Counted from the first letter of the stretch, positions 15,934 through 25,094 are shown. The stretch: 64,000 nt of DNA from Solimonas sp041659605 (GCA_041659605.1 JBAZXW010000021.1:14241-78240), one strand, 5' to 3'. The notes: generated by a model from the sequence alone, not told the origin. A program made the numbers and translations.

Positions 15934-17655
15934 TTATAACGGCGTGCCGTTCTGGTTGACGGCATCGAGTTGTTCGGAATCCGGCCCGCCGTCGCGCGGC
16001 GGCACCCACTGCGCACGGCAGTCGCGGGCGATCACGCAACGATCGGTGAGGGCACGCAGGAACGCGACGATGTCGGCGACCTGGGCGTCGGTCAGTCGGA
16101 TGTTGGGAATGCTCAGGCGACCGGCGTTGCGGTCGGCCTGCAGCTTGGCGAGTGCGGCGTCGCTGTTCGTGCGCGCGTTGGGATAGAGCGCGGCGCACTG
16201 GTCCGCCGGCAGCGTCGAGAACTGCGCCAGCTGGCACCAGCCGCCGCGGTTGAAGAAGGCGGTGACCTCGCCGCGTGGATTGCGGTAGTGGCGCACGACG
16301 TCGGTGAGCGTGGCGTAGGCGCCGGCGTGTCCGTACGGAGCGGTAACGGCGACGTTGAGCAGTGACGGTGTGCGGAACGCGTAGCGGTCCGCATCGTCTG
16401 CCGTTTCGCGCGCGCGACCGAAATCATCATCGCCGGCGGGGCCGTCGCCCTTGCCCGGCCCGATCTGCGGAAACGCGATCGTGTGGAAGCGCTCGTCGCT
16501 GAAGCGGTCGCCGCGATGGCAGGTCAGACAGCCGGCGCCGTTCTGGTTGGCGGGGGTCAGGAACAGCAGGGCGCCGCGCTTGGCGGCGGCGGACAGGGCC
16601 GCCAGATCGCCGGCGACGTAGCCGCGCCACGCGGTGTCGACGAAGAGCTGGGAGCGCTCGTAGGCGGCGATGGCCTCCGCGATATGGGCATCGGTGATGA
16701 GCTGCTCCGCCGTGTCGACGACGCCGAATCCTGCTTCGAACAGCGGCAGCCATTCGTTGCGCGGCAGCTCGCCGGCGCCGTCACCGTAGTTGCCGATGCG
16801 AGACGCGAGGCGCTCGCGGATCTCGGCGTGACTGCCGCCCGGCAGCAGAGTCCCCAACATCTCATTGACCGAAACGATCGGGAAGCGCGACTGCGCGGCG
16901 GGCAGCGTGTCACCGGCGTCCGGATCGGCGACGCCGAACGCCGAGTCGGGCGTACGGATGCCGCCGCCGGCACCGTTGGCGCCGCGCCTGGGCGCGAGAC
17001 TCTCGACGCGACCATCGTCGAACAGAGCGCGATCCTGCAGCGCCACATTGAAGGTCGTCGGCGAGTTGCGCGGCACGCGCAGGACGCCGTCCGCGGCCTC
17101 GCGGCCGCGGCCGAGCACGGCGGGATCGGCCGCAGCGACGCCGACCGCAAGACTCAATGCGTCGGCGCCGCCGAGCGCCGGGTGGTGGCAGCTTGCACAG
17201 GCGGTGTCGAGGTCGCCGCTCAGGCTCCGGGAGAAGAACAGGCGCATGCCCAGTTGTGCCAGCGGCGAGTCGATGCGGGGGACCTCGACATTGCGCGACG
17301 GGTCGCCGGTCAGTCCGAGCGCATCGATGCGCTGCCGCAGTTGCTGATCCAGAACGGTCGGGTTCGGTGCAGCTGTTGGTGTGGGTGTCGGTGCGGGTGT
17401 GGGCGAGGGTGCAGGAGCTGAAGTCGGCGCTGGCGTGGCTGCGGCGGTGGGTTGGGGCGCGGGTGCGGGCGTGCGCACTGCTGCAGGCGTCGCCGTCGGC
17501 ACGGGCGTCGATAGGGGCGTCTGCCTCTGCGCCTGCAATTCCGCGCTTGCTGCGTCGGTCGTGTTTCCACCGCAGGCGACGAGCGCGGCGCTCACAACCA
17601 GCACCGGCATCGTGCGGCGGATTGCGGCAAAGGAATCGGGGGGGCGAGCGGTCAT
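15934..17655 (-). CDS. Di-heme cytochrome c peroxidase (MauG/CcpA family) lipoprotein
   Basis: A 573-residue protein. The lipobox is LVACGGN, followed by a Pro/Thr/Ala-rich linker (residues 45-100) made of near-repeats of 'PTPAPTP'. The catalytic part carries two heme-binding motifs, CASCH near residue 155 and CLTCH near residue 376, and the family phrases LGMRLFFSRSLSGD, RNSPTTFNVA and FRTPSLLNVAVTAPYGHAGA. It probably reduces peroxide or oxidises a protein in the periplasm while anchored to a membrane. An extra C-terminal Cys-containing section follows. It starts a leftward gene run and is divergent from the two-component system. Confidence 0.9.
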   Translation of the reverse strand: MTARPPDSFAAIRRTMPVLVVSAALVACGGNTTDAASAELQAQRQTPLSTPVPTATPAAVRTPAPAPQPTAAATPAPTSAPAPSPTPAPTPTPTAAPNPTVLDQQLRQRIDALGLTGDPSRNVEVPRIDSPLAQLGMRLFFSRSLSGDLDTACASCHHPALGGADALSLAVGVAAADPAVLGRGREAADGVLRVPRNSPTTFNVALQDRALFDDGRVESLAPRRGANGAGGGIRTPDSAFGVADPDAGDTLPAAQSRFPIVSVNEMLGTLLPGGSHAEIRERLASRIGNYGDGAGELPRNEWLPLFEAGFGVVDTAEQLITDAHIAEAIAAYERSQLFVDTAWRGYVAGDLAALSAAAKRGALLFLTPANQNGAGCLTCHRGDRFSDERFHTIAFPQIGPGKGDGPAGDDDFGRARETADDADRYAFRTPSLLNVAVTAPYGHAGAYATLTDVVRHYRNPRGEVTAFFNRGGWCQLAQFSTLPADQCAALYPNARTNSDAALAKLQADRNAGRLSIPNIRLTDAQVADIVAFLRALTDRCVIARDCRAQWVPPRDGGPDSEQLDAVNQNGTPL

Positions 17656-17773
17656 CGGCGGCTCCTGCGTAGTGGTGCAAACGCAAGGCTAGGCGGCAAA
17701 TGTGGGAAAACCGTGTAGAAAGCGCGTGCACTTGCTGTGCTCGTGCCGCCGCCCCGAGGTGGCCGCCTAAGAT

Positions 17774-19126
17774 ATGCCGATGAAGTCGCCGCTCTTCTGG
17801 AAGTTGTTCGCGCTGCAGCTGCTCGCCGCCGCCGTGCTGCTGGGCGGCGCCTTGTTCGTCACCCGCCAGTACACCGAGCGCAGCTTCTTCCGCTTCCTCG
17901 AAGCGCGTGAGCGCGACCATCTGCACGAAGTCGCCGACGAGATCGCCGAGGCGTACCGGCGCACCGGCGATCTGTTCGAAGCGGTGCGACTGGCGGACGA
18001 GCGCGCGCCGCCGCGACCGTGGCGGCCGCGGCGCGGGGAGCCACCGCCGCCGCTGACGGTCGTCGCGGCCGACGGCGAAGTCATCCGCGGCGAGCGTCGG
18101 GCGCTGGTGCCCGACGCCCTGCGCGAGCCGATCGAAGTCGACGGTCGCGTGATCGGCACAGTGCAGCGGCCGCCGCTGCCGGAACGCCATGCGCTGGTCG
18201 ATGCTGAATTCAGCAAGCGCCAGTCGCGCGGGCTGCGCCTGGTTCTCGCCGGCGCGCTGGTCGTTGCCGCACTGTTCGCGGCGCTGCTGACGGTGCTGAT
18301 TCTCAAGCCGCTGCGGCGCCTGTCCGACGGTGTCGCCGCGCTCAGCCGGCGCGAGTTCGGCACCCGTCTGGCGGTGGCACGCGGCGACGAGCTCGGCCAG
18401 CTCGCCGAGGATTTCAATCGCCTGGCCGAGGCCTTGGAGCGGTACGACGCGCGCCAACGGCAGTGGCTCGCCGACATCGCGCACGAGTTGCGCACGCCGC
18501 TGGCGGTCCTGCGCGGCGAGATCGAGGCCGTGATCGATGGTGTCCGCAGCGCCGATGCCGCCGGCACGCGCTCGCTGCACCAGGAAGTGCTGCGCCTGCA
18601 GACGCTCGTCGACGATCTGCATCTGCTGTCGCTGGCCGAGTCGGGCGGGCTGCGGCTGCAGCGCGAGGTGACGGACGTGAACGAGCTGGTGGCCGACGTC
18701 GCGCAACGCTGGCGCGCGCGCTGCCGCGAGCGCGGCTTCACGCTGGAGGCGAGCCCGTCCTCGGCTCCCGCGCGCGCGGTGATCGACGCGCAGCGCATCG
18801 AGCAGGTCCTCGTCAATCTGCTCGAAAACGCCTTGCGCCACGCCAGTCCGCCCGGGCCGGTGTGCGTGCGCGTGGTGGTTGCAGACGGCAGCGTGCGCGT
18901 CGCCGTGTCGGACAGCGGCCCCGGGGTTCCCGATCAGGCACTGGCCCGACTGTTTGATCGCCTATACCGCGTCGAGGCTGCGCGCTCGCGCGTCCACGGA
19001 GGCTCTGGTCTGGGCTTGGCCATCTGCCGATCAATCATCGAGGCGCATGGCGGCGACATCGTCGCGCGGCACTCGGCGCAAGGCGGCCTCGAGATCGAGT
19101 TCCGGCTGACGGGAGACGCGGGATGA
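17774..19126 (+). CDS. Sensor histidine kinase, BaeS/CpxA-like
   Basis: A 450-residue two-pass membrane kinase: helix 1 (residues 8-28), a short Arg/Pro-rich periplasmic domain (29-155), helix 2 (156-178), HAMP (180-232), an H-box (DIAHELRTPLAVLRGE), an N-box (LLENALRHA) and G-boxes (DSGPGVPD, GGSGLGLAICR). BaeS- and CpxA-type kinases sense envelope damage or toxic compounds. It overlaps the regulator gene by four bases. The divergent peroxidase and efflux genes are natural targets, although no regulator box could be assigned in the 118-base gap. Confidence 0.93.
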   Translation: MPMKSPLFWKLFALQLLAAAVLLGGALFVTRQYTERSFFRFLEARERDHLHEVADEIAEAYRRTGDLFEAVRLADERAPPRPWRPRRGEPPPPLTVVAADGEVIRGERRALVPDALREPIEVDGRVIGTVQRPPLPERHALVDAEFSKRQSRGLRLVLAGALVVAALFAALLTVLILKPLRRLSDGVAALSRREFGTRLAVARGDELGQLAEDFNRLAEALERYDARQRQWLADIAHELRTPLAVLRGEIEAVIDGVRSADAAGTRSLHQEVLRLQTLVDDLHLLSLAESGGLRLQREVTDVNELVADVAQRWRARCRERGFTLEASPSSAPARAVIDAQRIEQVLVNLLENALRHASPPGPVCVRVVVADGSVRVAVSDSGPGVPDQALARLFDRLYRVEAARSRVHGGSGLGLAICRSIIEAHGGDIVARHSAQGGLEIEFRLTGDAG

Positions 19127-19821
19127 CGCGCGTCGTGATTGTCGAGGACGACGTCAAGATCGCGGGGCTGCTGCGCGACTACTTCGTGCATGCCGGCTTT
19201 GCCGTCGAGGTCGTCCATCGCGGCGACGAGGCGGAAGCGGCGATCCAGCGCTGCGCGGCCCAGCTCGTCGTGCTCGACTTGCAGCTGCCGGGCCGGGACG
19301 GACTCGACATCTGCCGCAGCCTGCGTGCGTCGGGGTCGGACGTGGCGATCCTGATGCTGACCGCGCGCGTCGACGAGGTGGATCGCCTGATCGGGCTGGA
19401 GCTGGGCGCGGACGACTATGTGTGCAAGCCGTTCAGCCCGCGCGAGGTCGTCGCCCGCGCGCGGGCGATCCTGCGCCGGCTGCGGCCGCAAGTGGGCGCG
19501 GGCGGCCGCCTGCTGCGCGTCGGTCCGATCGAGCTCGACCGCGAAGGCCACCAGGCGCGCGTGACCGGCGCGATGCTGGAGCTGACGCCGATCGAGTTCA
19601 GCCTGCTGCAGGCGTTGCTCGAGCAGCCGCAACGGATCTGGTCGCGCGGGCAGCTGCTGGAGCGTGTGCGCGGCACGGACTTCGCCGGTTACGAGCGCAA
19701 CATCGACAGTCATGTGAAGAACCTGCGGCGCAAGCTCAAGGAGCGCATGGACGATCGCGATCCGATCCGCAGCGTGTACGGCGTGGGCTACGGACTGGAA
19801 TCTTCCGTTCTGGGCAACTGA
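19123..19821 (+). CDS. OmpR/BaeR-family response regulator
   Basis: A 232-residue regulator with the acidic pocket (VEDD, residues 7-10), phospho-acceptor Asp52 in LVVLDLQLPGRDG, Thr80 and Lys102 (KPF), then a winged-helix DNA-binding domain (LTPIEFSLLQALLEQPQRIW; SHVKNLRRKLKE). It is translationally coupled to the kinase gene and should activate or repress nearby envelope-stress or efflux genes. Confidence 0.95.
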   Translation: MTRVVIVEDDVKIAGLLRDYFVHAGFAVEVVHRGDEAEAAIQRCAAQLVVLDLQLPGRDGLDICRSLRASGSDVAILMLTARVDEVDRLIGLELGADDYVCKPFSPREVVARARAILRRLRPQVGAGGRLLRVGPIELDREGHQARVTGAMLELTPIEFSLLQALLEQPQRIWSRGQLLERVRGTDFAGYERNIDSHVKNLRRKLKERMDDRDPIRSVYGVGYGLESSVLGN

Positions 19822-19892
19822 GTCGGATTTCCCCAGGCGCAGCGCCGCGTCCGGCCCTAAACTCGACGCCCTTTCGCCTCCACGCCGCGTTC

Positions 19893-20516
19893 ATGAAGGA
19901 TGTTCCGATTCCGCAAGCCGATACGGTGCTCGGCCCCAGCGTGCCGCGCCGCGGCAATGCGTTCTCGCGCGCACTGGGCCGGCTGCTGCTGCGGCTGATC
20001 GGCTGGCGCGTGGTCGGCAACCCGCCGGACGCGCCGCGCTTCATCGTCGCGGCGGCGCCGCATACCTCGAACATGGACGGGCTGATCTTCCTGATCGCGG
20101 TGTTCGCGATGGGGCTCGATCTGCACTGGGTCGGCAAGCACACCTTGTTCAAGGGACCGTGGGGGCCGTTCCTGCGCTGGACCGGCGGCATCGGCATCGA
20201 CCGGCGTCGGACCGGCGGCCTCGTGCAGCAGGTCGCCGATCAGTTCACTGCGCGCCCCGGCCTGGTGATCGTGGTCGCGCCCGAGGGCACGCGTTCGCGT
20301 ACCGAGCAGTGGAAGAGCGGCTTCTACCGGATGGCGGAGCTGGCCCAGGTGCCGCTCTCGCTCGGCTTCATGGACTACAAGCTCAAGCGCGTGGGCTTCG
20401 GCCCGTCGCTGATGCCCAGCGGCGACTTCGCTGCCGACCTGCAGCGCATGGTGTCGTTCTACGGCCGCGTCACGCCGCGCAAGCCAGAGCGATTCAGCGT
20501 GCCGGCGGGCGATTGA
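19893..20516 (+). CDS. 1-acylglycerol-3-phosphate O-acyltransferase family protein (PlsC-like)
   Basis: A 207-residue acyltransferase. The HX4D active site is APHTSNMDG (His57, Asp62), with the glycerolipid-binding block FLRWTGGIGIDR and the third block VVAPEGTRSR. It lacks long membrane segments, like short PlsC homologues. It probably acylates a lysophospholipid or related acceptor at the inner membrane. The true start is the ATG at 19893; the upstream open frame overlaps the regulator gene and is not coding. It is followed by a REP-like palindrome. Confidence 0.88.
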   Translation: MKDVPIPQADTVLGPSVPRRGNAFSRALGRLLLRLIGWRVVGNPPDAPRFIVAAAPHTSNMDGLIFLIAVFAMGLDLHWVGKHTLFKGPWGPFLRWTGGIGIDRRRTGGLVQQVADQFTARPGLVIVVAPEGTRSRTEQWKSGFYRMAELAQVPLSLGFMDYKLKRVGFGPSLMPSGDFAADLQRMVSFYGRVTPRKPERFSVPAGD

Positions 20517-20519
20517 CCC

Positions 20520-20592
20520 GTAGGAGCGGCCCATGGCCGCGATGCGGTGTGCCCACCGCACGAAAAGAATCGCGGCCGTGGGCCGCTCCTAC
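20520..20592. repeat. REP-like long palindrome, copy 1
   Basis: A 73-base element beginning GTAGGAGCGGCCCATGGCCG and ending with the complementary GCCGTGGGCCGCTCCTAC. A second near-identical copy lies at 42026-42097, including the unpaired centre ACGAAAAGAATCGCGG. It sits between convergent genes and could stabilise or end both transcripts. Confidence 0.85.
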
Positions 20593-20594
20593 AA

Positions 20595-21068
20595 TCAGCG
20601 CGCGCGCTTGGGCTTGAGCATCGTCCCCGTGCACTTGCGCGCGCCGCAGCGGCAGGCCCAGATCTTCTTCAGGCGCGGCGTGTGCGCTTCGTCGAGCTTG
20701 ATGCCGTAGTCATAGGTCAGCTCCTCGCCGGCCTTGATCGGGCGGATCGTCTCGATGAAGACGCGGTCCTTGCTGCGGTCGCTCCCGGCGGCCTCGTACA
20801 ACACCGCTTCGCAGTTGGGTGCGCAGCTGTGGTTGATCCAGCGCGCCGAATTGCCGCGCACGTTGGCGTCGATCACCCAGTCGTCGTTGAGCGTGAACAA
20901 GAAGGTGTGACCGCTCTCGGCGTCGCCGCCATAGCAGCGGTCGATCTCGTCGTGCGCACGCAGCGCGCCGCGATACTGGATCACGCGCAGGCCCTTGGGC
21001 AGGGCGCGCGCGGCGAAGACGCCGTTGCCGTGGATCGGCGAGCGGCGCGGGACGATGTTGCGGGTCAT
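20595..21068 (-). CDS. SET-domain protein-lysine methyltransferase-like protein
   Basis: A 157-residue protein consisting of a SET domain: the N-terminal SPIHGNGVFAARALPKG block, the cofactor-binding pair RWINHSCAPNCE (Asn79, His80) and ELTYDYG (116-122), then a post-SET-like cysteine cluster (ACRCGARKCTGTM). Such proteins transfer methyl groups from S-adenosylmethionine to lysine side chains. Bacterial homologues are known but their targets are mostly undefined. It is encoded alone, divergent from an outer-membrane protein gene. Two histone-H1-like lysine-rich proteins elsewhere in the window are conceivable substrates; that is speculation. Confidence 0.9.
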   Translation of the reverse strand: MTRNIVPRRSPIHGNGVFAARALPKGLRVIQYRGALRAHDEIDRCYGGDAESGHTFLFTLNDDWVIDANVRGNSARWINHSCAPNCEAVLYEAAGSDRSKDRVFIETIRPIKAGEELTYDYGIKLDEAHTPRLKKIWACRCGARKCTGTMLKPKRAR

Positions 21069-21226
21069 TGCACGGATTTGCGTAGGGGGTTCGCGTGGGG
21101 ATTCGCGTTGGGGGCGGCATTATGCCCAAGCGCCGCAAGCTTTGTGCCGCCGGTTCATCCGGGGCTCAGCATCGCAGCGCCATGCTTGCACCCGCACAGT
21201 GTCGTGCGACTTCGATCAAAACCCTC

Positions 21227-21769
21227 ATGACTGTCAGAACCCATCGAATGTGCACGCTCGCCGCGCTGCTGCTTCTGCCGGCGGCGGTCCAGGCTCACGA
21301 CTACACCTATCTCGAAGGCGGCTTCCTGAATCGGGACAACGGCCGCGCCGACGACTCCGGCCTGCGCATCGCCGGATCGGCCGATGTGGCGCCGCAGGTG
21401 GCGCTGATCGGTGAATACGCCGACACCGGTGACTTCGAGCAGTTCAGCGCCGGCGCCATCTTTCACGCGCCGATCCAGCGCGACCTCGACTGGTTCGCCG
21501 GCGCGACCATCGAGTTCGCCGACGCCGGTCCGGTCGACGACACCGGCTTTGGTCTGCGCGGCGGCGTGCGCTGGCGTTTCGCGAAGGCCTTCGAGCTGAG
21601 CCCGGAGATCCGCCATGTCGAGCTGTTCGACAGCGGCGATACGTCCTTGCGCCTGGCCGGCCTGTTCCGCGTCGCGCCGCAGCTGGACGTTCAGGCGGCG
21701 CTGCAGGGCGGCGACGACGATCGCTTCGAAGCCGGTGTGCGCTATTCCTTCAATGTCCGCGGAGGCTGA
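21227..21769 (+). CDS. Small outer-membrane beta-barrel protein
   Basis: A 180-residue protein with a signal peptide (ALLLLPAAVQA) followed by alternating-hydrophobicity strands (YTYLEGGFLN, VALIGEYADTG, FGLRGGVRWRF, FEAGVRYSFNV), consistent with an eight-stranded barrel. ATG 21227 was chosen; ATG 21248 is also possible. No specific family is recognised. It ends three bases before the convergent oxidoreductase gene. Confidence 0.75.
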   Translation: MTVRTHRMCTLAALLLLPAAVQAHDYTYLEGGFLNRDNGRADDSGLRIAGSADVAPQVALIGEYADTGDFEQFSAGAIFHAPIQRDLDWFAGATIEFADAGPVDDTGFGLRGGVRWRFAKAFELSPEIRHVELFDSGDTSLRLAGLFRVAPQLDVQAALQGGDDDRFEAGVRYSFNVRGG

Positions 21770-21772
21770 GGT

Positions 21773-23434
21773 TCACCACGCCGGCAGGGGCGCACCCAGT
21801 TCACGCGCGATGCGCCGCGCGCAGCGCTGGCCCGAGAGCATCGCGCCGAGCACGCCGTGGCCCGCACGCGTGCTGGCGCCAGCAAAGTACAGGCCCGGCA
21901 GCGGCCCGCTGTAGCCGGGGCGATGTTCGAAGAACTGCTGCGGCGTCGCCGCCAGTCCATAGCCGGTACCGTCGGTGGCGCGTGTGTAACGGATGTGCGA
22001 CATCGGCGTCGCCGATTCGCAGAACTCGATGTTCGCGCGGCTGCCGGGGAACAGGGTCTCGACGCGGCCGATCATGTCCTGTTCGATGCGCGCCTTGAGA
22101 TCCAGGTACGCGCTGCGGTTCTTGTAGTCCCAGTCGCTGGCCTGATCCTGCGCCGAGTCGCCGCTCAGGCCCCAATGCTCGGGCTTGCCCGACAGCACCG
22201 TCATCGCCTCGACGCTGCTGATGCCGGCCGGCGCGTGGTGCGTCGTCGTCGGGTCCTTGAGCGTTGCGCTGGTGATGTAGGCGCCGCGCGGCGTCATGTC
22301 GCGCGCGGTGTCGTAGAAGGATTCGAAATCGTAGCCGTCGAACTGCCAGTAGTTCGCGCACTTCATGCCGCGCTCGCGCATGTCGCCGCGGATACCCAGG
22401 CAGGTCATGAAGATCGCGGCGGCCATCTCGAAGCCGCGGCTGCGGTCCTGCCATTCGGCCGGCAGCGCCTCGGGCGGCAACAGCTGTTCGAGGGTCACGC
22501 GCAGATCGGCGTTCGACAGCACCGCCGGCGCGCGCACCTCGTGCGTCTGGCCCTTGTGGTCGCGCGTGCGCACGCCGACCGCGCGACCGTCCTCGACGAG
22601 GATGCGTTCGACCTCGCGGCGCAGGTGCACGCTGCCGCCGTGCGCCTCGATGTAGGCCGAGAGCCGGTCGGCGATGGTCTGGCCGCCGCCGCGCGGGTAG
22701 TAGGCACCGTGGAAGTAGTGGTTGCTCAAGCCGGCGTGCAGCGAGGCGCTGACGCGGCTCGGCGGCAGGCCGTAGTCGCCGTTCTGCCCGGCCATGACCG
22801 CGCGCACCTGGGGATCCATGCTGCAGGAATCGAGCAGGTCCTTGAGCGTGGCGTTGCGGTACCGGTTGGCGAGCCGGCCGCGCGTGAACGCGTGCCAGGC
22901 GATGCCCCAGGACATGCGCCCCTTGTTGCGGTCGACACGGCCGAGCAGGTCGTCGATCTCGCGCAGGAAGCGCACGTAGCGATCGATGCCGCGGCGCTCG
23001 CGCGGGAACATCTCGACGAAACGGTCGCGGAAGCGGTCGAGGCCGACCGGGATCGGGAAGCGGAAATCCGGAAAGACGAGGATGTCGAAGCCGTCCGCGT
23101 CCATCGGCTCGACGTCGAGATCGATGCCCAGGCCGCCAAGGATCTGCGGGATCTTGCCGTCCGGGCCGCAGTCGCCGATGTAGTGCAGGCCGATGTCGAA
23201 GTTGTAGCGCTTGCGCGGCCCGCCGCGCGAGAACTGCGTGCAGCAGCCGCCGGCGACATAGTGCTGGTCGAACACCGCGACCTTGACGCCGGCCTGCGCC
23301 AGCACCGCGCCGGCGGTCAGGCCGCCGAGACCGGCGCCGACGATGGCCACGTCGGTGCGATCCGGCGGCAGGCGCTTGACCCGCGCCTTGGTCATCCAGG
23401 TGGGGTCGTAATCCTGCTCGTCGCGCAGTTGCAT
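21773..23434 (-). CDS. FAD-dependent phytoene-desaturase/retinol-saturase-family oxidoreductase
   Basis: A 553-residue flavoprotein. A Rossmann dinucleotide motif (VAIVGAGLGGLTAGAVLAQA) lies near residue 20, followed by AGGCCTQF, a phrase shared with all-trans-retinol 13,14-reductases. The C-terminal FAD motif is LYFAGASTRAGHGVLGAMLSG. It probably saturates or desaturates a polyunsaturated isoprenoid or lipid. The ATG at 23434 is preferred because upstream sequence lacks family character. It is divergent from a wax-ester synthase gene, suggesting a shared lipid theme. The substrate is unknown. Confidence 0.85.
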   Translation of the reverse strand: MQLRDEQDYDPTWMTKARVKRLPPDRTDVAIVGAGLGGLTAGAVLAQAGVKVAVFDQHYVAGGCCTQFSRGGPRKRYNFDIGLHYIGDCGPDGKIPQILGGLGIDLDVEPMDADGFDILVFPDFRFPIPVGLDRFRDRFVEMFPRERRGIDRYVRFLREIDDLLGRVDRNKGRMSWGIAWHAFTRGRLANRYRNATLKDLLDSCSMDPQVRAVMAGQNGDYGLPPSRVSASLHAGLSNHYFHGAYYPRGGGQTIADRLSAYIEAHGGSVHLRREVERILVEDGRAVGVRTRDHKGQTHEVRAPAVLSNADLRVTLEQLLPPEALPAEWQDRSRGFEMAAAIFMTCLGIRGDMRERGMKCANYWQFDGYDFESFYDTARDMTPRGAYITSATLKDPTTTHHAPAGISSVEAMTVLSGKPEHWGLSGDSAQDQASDWDYKNRSAYLDLKARIEQDMIGRVETLFPGSRANIEFCESATPMSHIRYTRATDGTGYGLAATPQQFFEHRPGYSGPLPGLYFAGASTRAGHGVLGAMLSGQRCARRIARELGAPLPAW

Positions 23435-23553
23435 GAATCGGGTTCCGGTCGTATCTGTATGGCGGCAAGCATAACCGTGACGGGTCCGATTGATCTGGAT
23501 CATCGTGCCGGCGCGCGCCCGGGTGGAAGGTTGGGCCAAACGGAGAAGCGGCT

Positions 23554-24972
23554 TTGAGCGCAAAAGCATCAGGCGAGCAGATGAGCGCGATCGATCGTGC
23601 GTGGCTGGAAATGGACGAGCCGCACAATCCGATGGTGGTCAGCGCGGTGCTGGAGATCAGCAAGGTGCGCGACATCGAAGCGCTGGTGCGGCATATCGTC
23701 GCCCGGCTGCTGCGCTATCGCCGTTTTCGCCAGCGTGTCGAGGAGCATGGAAACACGCATCGCTGGATCGAGGACGCGGACCTGCTGATGGGCTACCACG
23801 CTCGCATCTTCCATCTCGACGAGACATCGCCCGACCACGACATCGCGCACGCGGTGGCGCGCGAGCTGGCGCACCCGCTCGACCGCGCGCTGCCGCTGTG
23901 GCGGCTGACGTTCTTCGTGCGCCACGACGGGCTGGTGACGATGCTGTTCCGCGCGCATCACGCGCTTGCCGACGGCATTGCGCTGGTCGGCGTGCTGATG
24001 AGCTGCGTCGACGGTGCCGATGAAAAAGCCGATGGCGGCGGGCGACACGACGATTTCGTCACGCGCGCCGTTGCGCGGCTCGACGCGACGATGGCGCAGA
24101 TCAAGTCGGTCGGCAGCCTGATCTTCGATGGCGTGCAGCGCCGCCGCTATGTGTCGGAACGCGTGCACGAAGGCAGCGAGGCGCTGGCGGCGGTCGGCCG
24201 CGTCCTCACGTTGCCCGACAACAATCCGCCGGCGTTGCGCCAGCCGCTGTGCGGTACGCGAACGGTGGCCTGGACCGACCATCTGGCCTTCGCGCCGATC
24301 CGGCGCCGCGCGCACCAGCTCGACGTCAAGATCAACGATCTGTTCCTGGCGGCGCTGGCCGGCGCGTTCGGCCGCTATCTGCGCGAGACCCAAGGCAATC
24401 TCGATCCCGAGCAGAACCTGCGCATCTCGATTCCAGTGAACCTGCGCGCGCGGGACGACGGCGAGCTGGGCAACTGCTTCGGCCTGGTGCTGCTGGACCT
24501 GCCAGTCGGCGTGGTTGAATGGCGCCGGCGCCTGCAGATCGTCGGCCGGCGCATGCGCGAGCTGAAGAAGTCGCCGGAAGCGCGGGCGGTGCTCGTCGGA
24601 CTCGCCGCGGCGGGTCATCTGCCGGTGCCCTGGGAGAAGAGCCTGGTCAACCTGCTGGCCGGCAAGGCGGCGGCGGTCGTGTCGAATCTGCCTGGGCCGA
24701 CGGCCAAGCTCCACGTTGCCGGCAACCGGCTGGAGGGCCTGGTGTTCTGGCCGCCACAGACCGGCGGCATCGGCGTCGGCGTCAGCCTGTTCAGCTACGC
24801 CGGGCATGTGACCGTCGGCATTTCAGCCGACACCGCGGTGGTCGCCGATCCGGCGCGCCTGATCCGTGCCTTCGAGGACGAGGTGGCCTTGATGCTGCAT
24901 CCGCGCACGCGTGGCTTGGCCGCACGTCCCGTGACCGATCACAAGCCGCGGGCCCGGCGCGTCGATGCTTGA
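23554..24972 (+). CDS. Wax ester synthase/diacylglycerol acyltransferase (WS/DGAT)
   Basis: A 472-residue acyltransferase. The catalytic HHxxxDG motif is HHALADG (residues 135-141), and NLPGP (VVSNLPGPTAK) and KINDLFLAALAGAF are conserved WS/DGAT blocks. The opening MSAIDRAWLEMDEPHNPM matches the family N-terminus. Two starts are possible: TTG 23554 with GGAGAA upstream, or ATG 23581 with a weaker site. The enzyme joins acyl-CoA to fatty alcohols or diacylglycerol to make storage lipid. Confidence 0.92.
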   Translation: MSAKASGEQMSAIDRAWLEMDEPHNPMVVSAVLEISKVRDIEALVRHIVARLLRYRRFRQRVEEHGNTHRWIEDADLLMGYHARIFHLDETSPDHDIAHAVARELAHPLDRALPLWRLTFFVRHDGLVTMLFRAHHALADGIALVGVLMSCVDGADEKADGGGRHDDFVTRAVARLDATMAQIKSVGSLIFDGVQRRRYVSERVHEGSEALAAVGRVLTLPDNNPPALRQPLCGTRTVAWTDHLAFAPIRRRAHQLDVKINDLFLAALAGAFGRYLRETQGNLDPEQNLRISIPVNLRARDDGELGNCFGLVLLDLPVGVVEWRRRLQIVGRRMRELKKSPEARAVLVGLAAAGHLPVPWEKSLVNLLAGKAAAVVSNLPGPTAKLHVAGNRLEGLVFWPPQTGGIGVGVSLFSYAGHVTVGISADTAVVADPARLIRAFEDEVALMLHPRTRGLAARPVTDHKPRARRVDA

Positions 24973-24997
24973 GCGGTCGCGCTGCCGGAGCTGCTTC

Positions 24998-25037
24998 GTA
25001 GGGCGGCCCGTGGCCGCCGGCGGGCGTGGCCCGCCCT
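24998..25037. repeat. Intergenic GC-rich inverted repeat
   Basis: GTAGGGCGGCCCGTGGCC and its imperfect complement ending GGGCGTGGCCCGCCCT form a long hairpin between the WS/DGAT gene and the following esterase gene. It resembles the REP-like elements at 20520 and 42026 in composition but differs in sequence. There is no T-run, so it is not a clear terminator. Confidence 0.55.
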
Positions 25038-25094
25038 TCGTCAACTGAAGCAGCGGGCGTGACAGAATAGGCCGAAAGACCTTTCGGCACTGTC

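Noticed and set aside
16910..18841. 643-codon minus-strand frame across the peroxidase and kinase genes
   Set aside because: It runs through two real genes in other frames and crosses a divergent promoter region; shadow.
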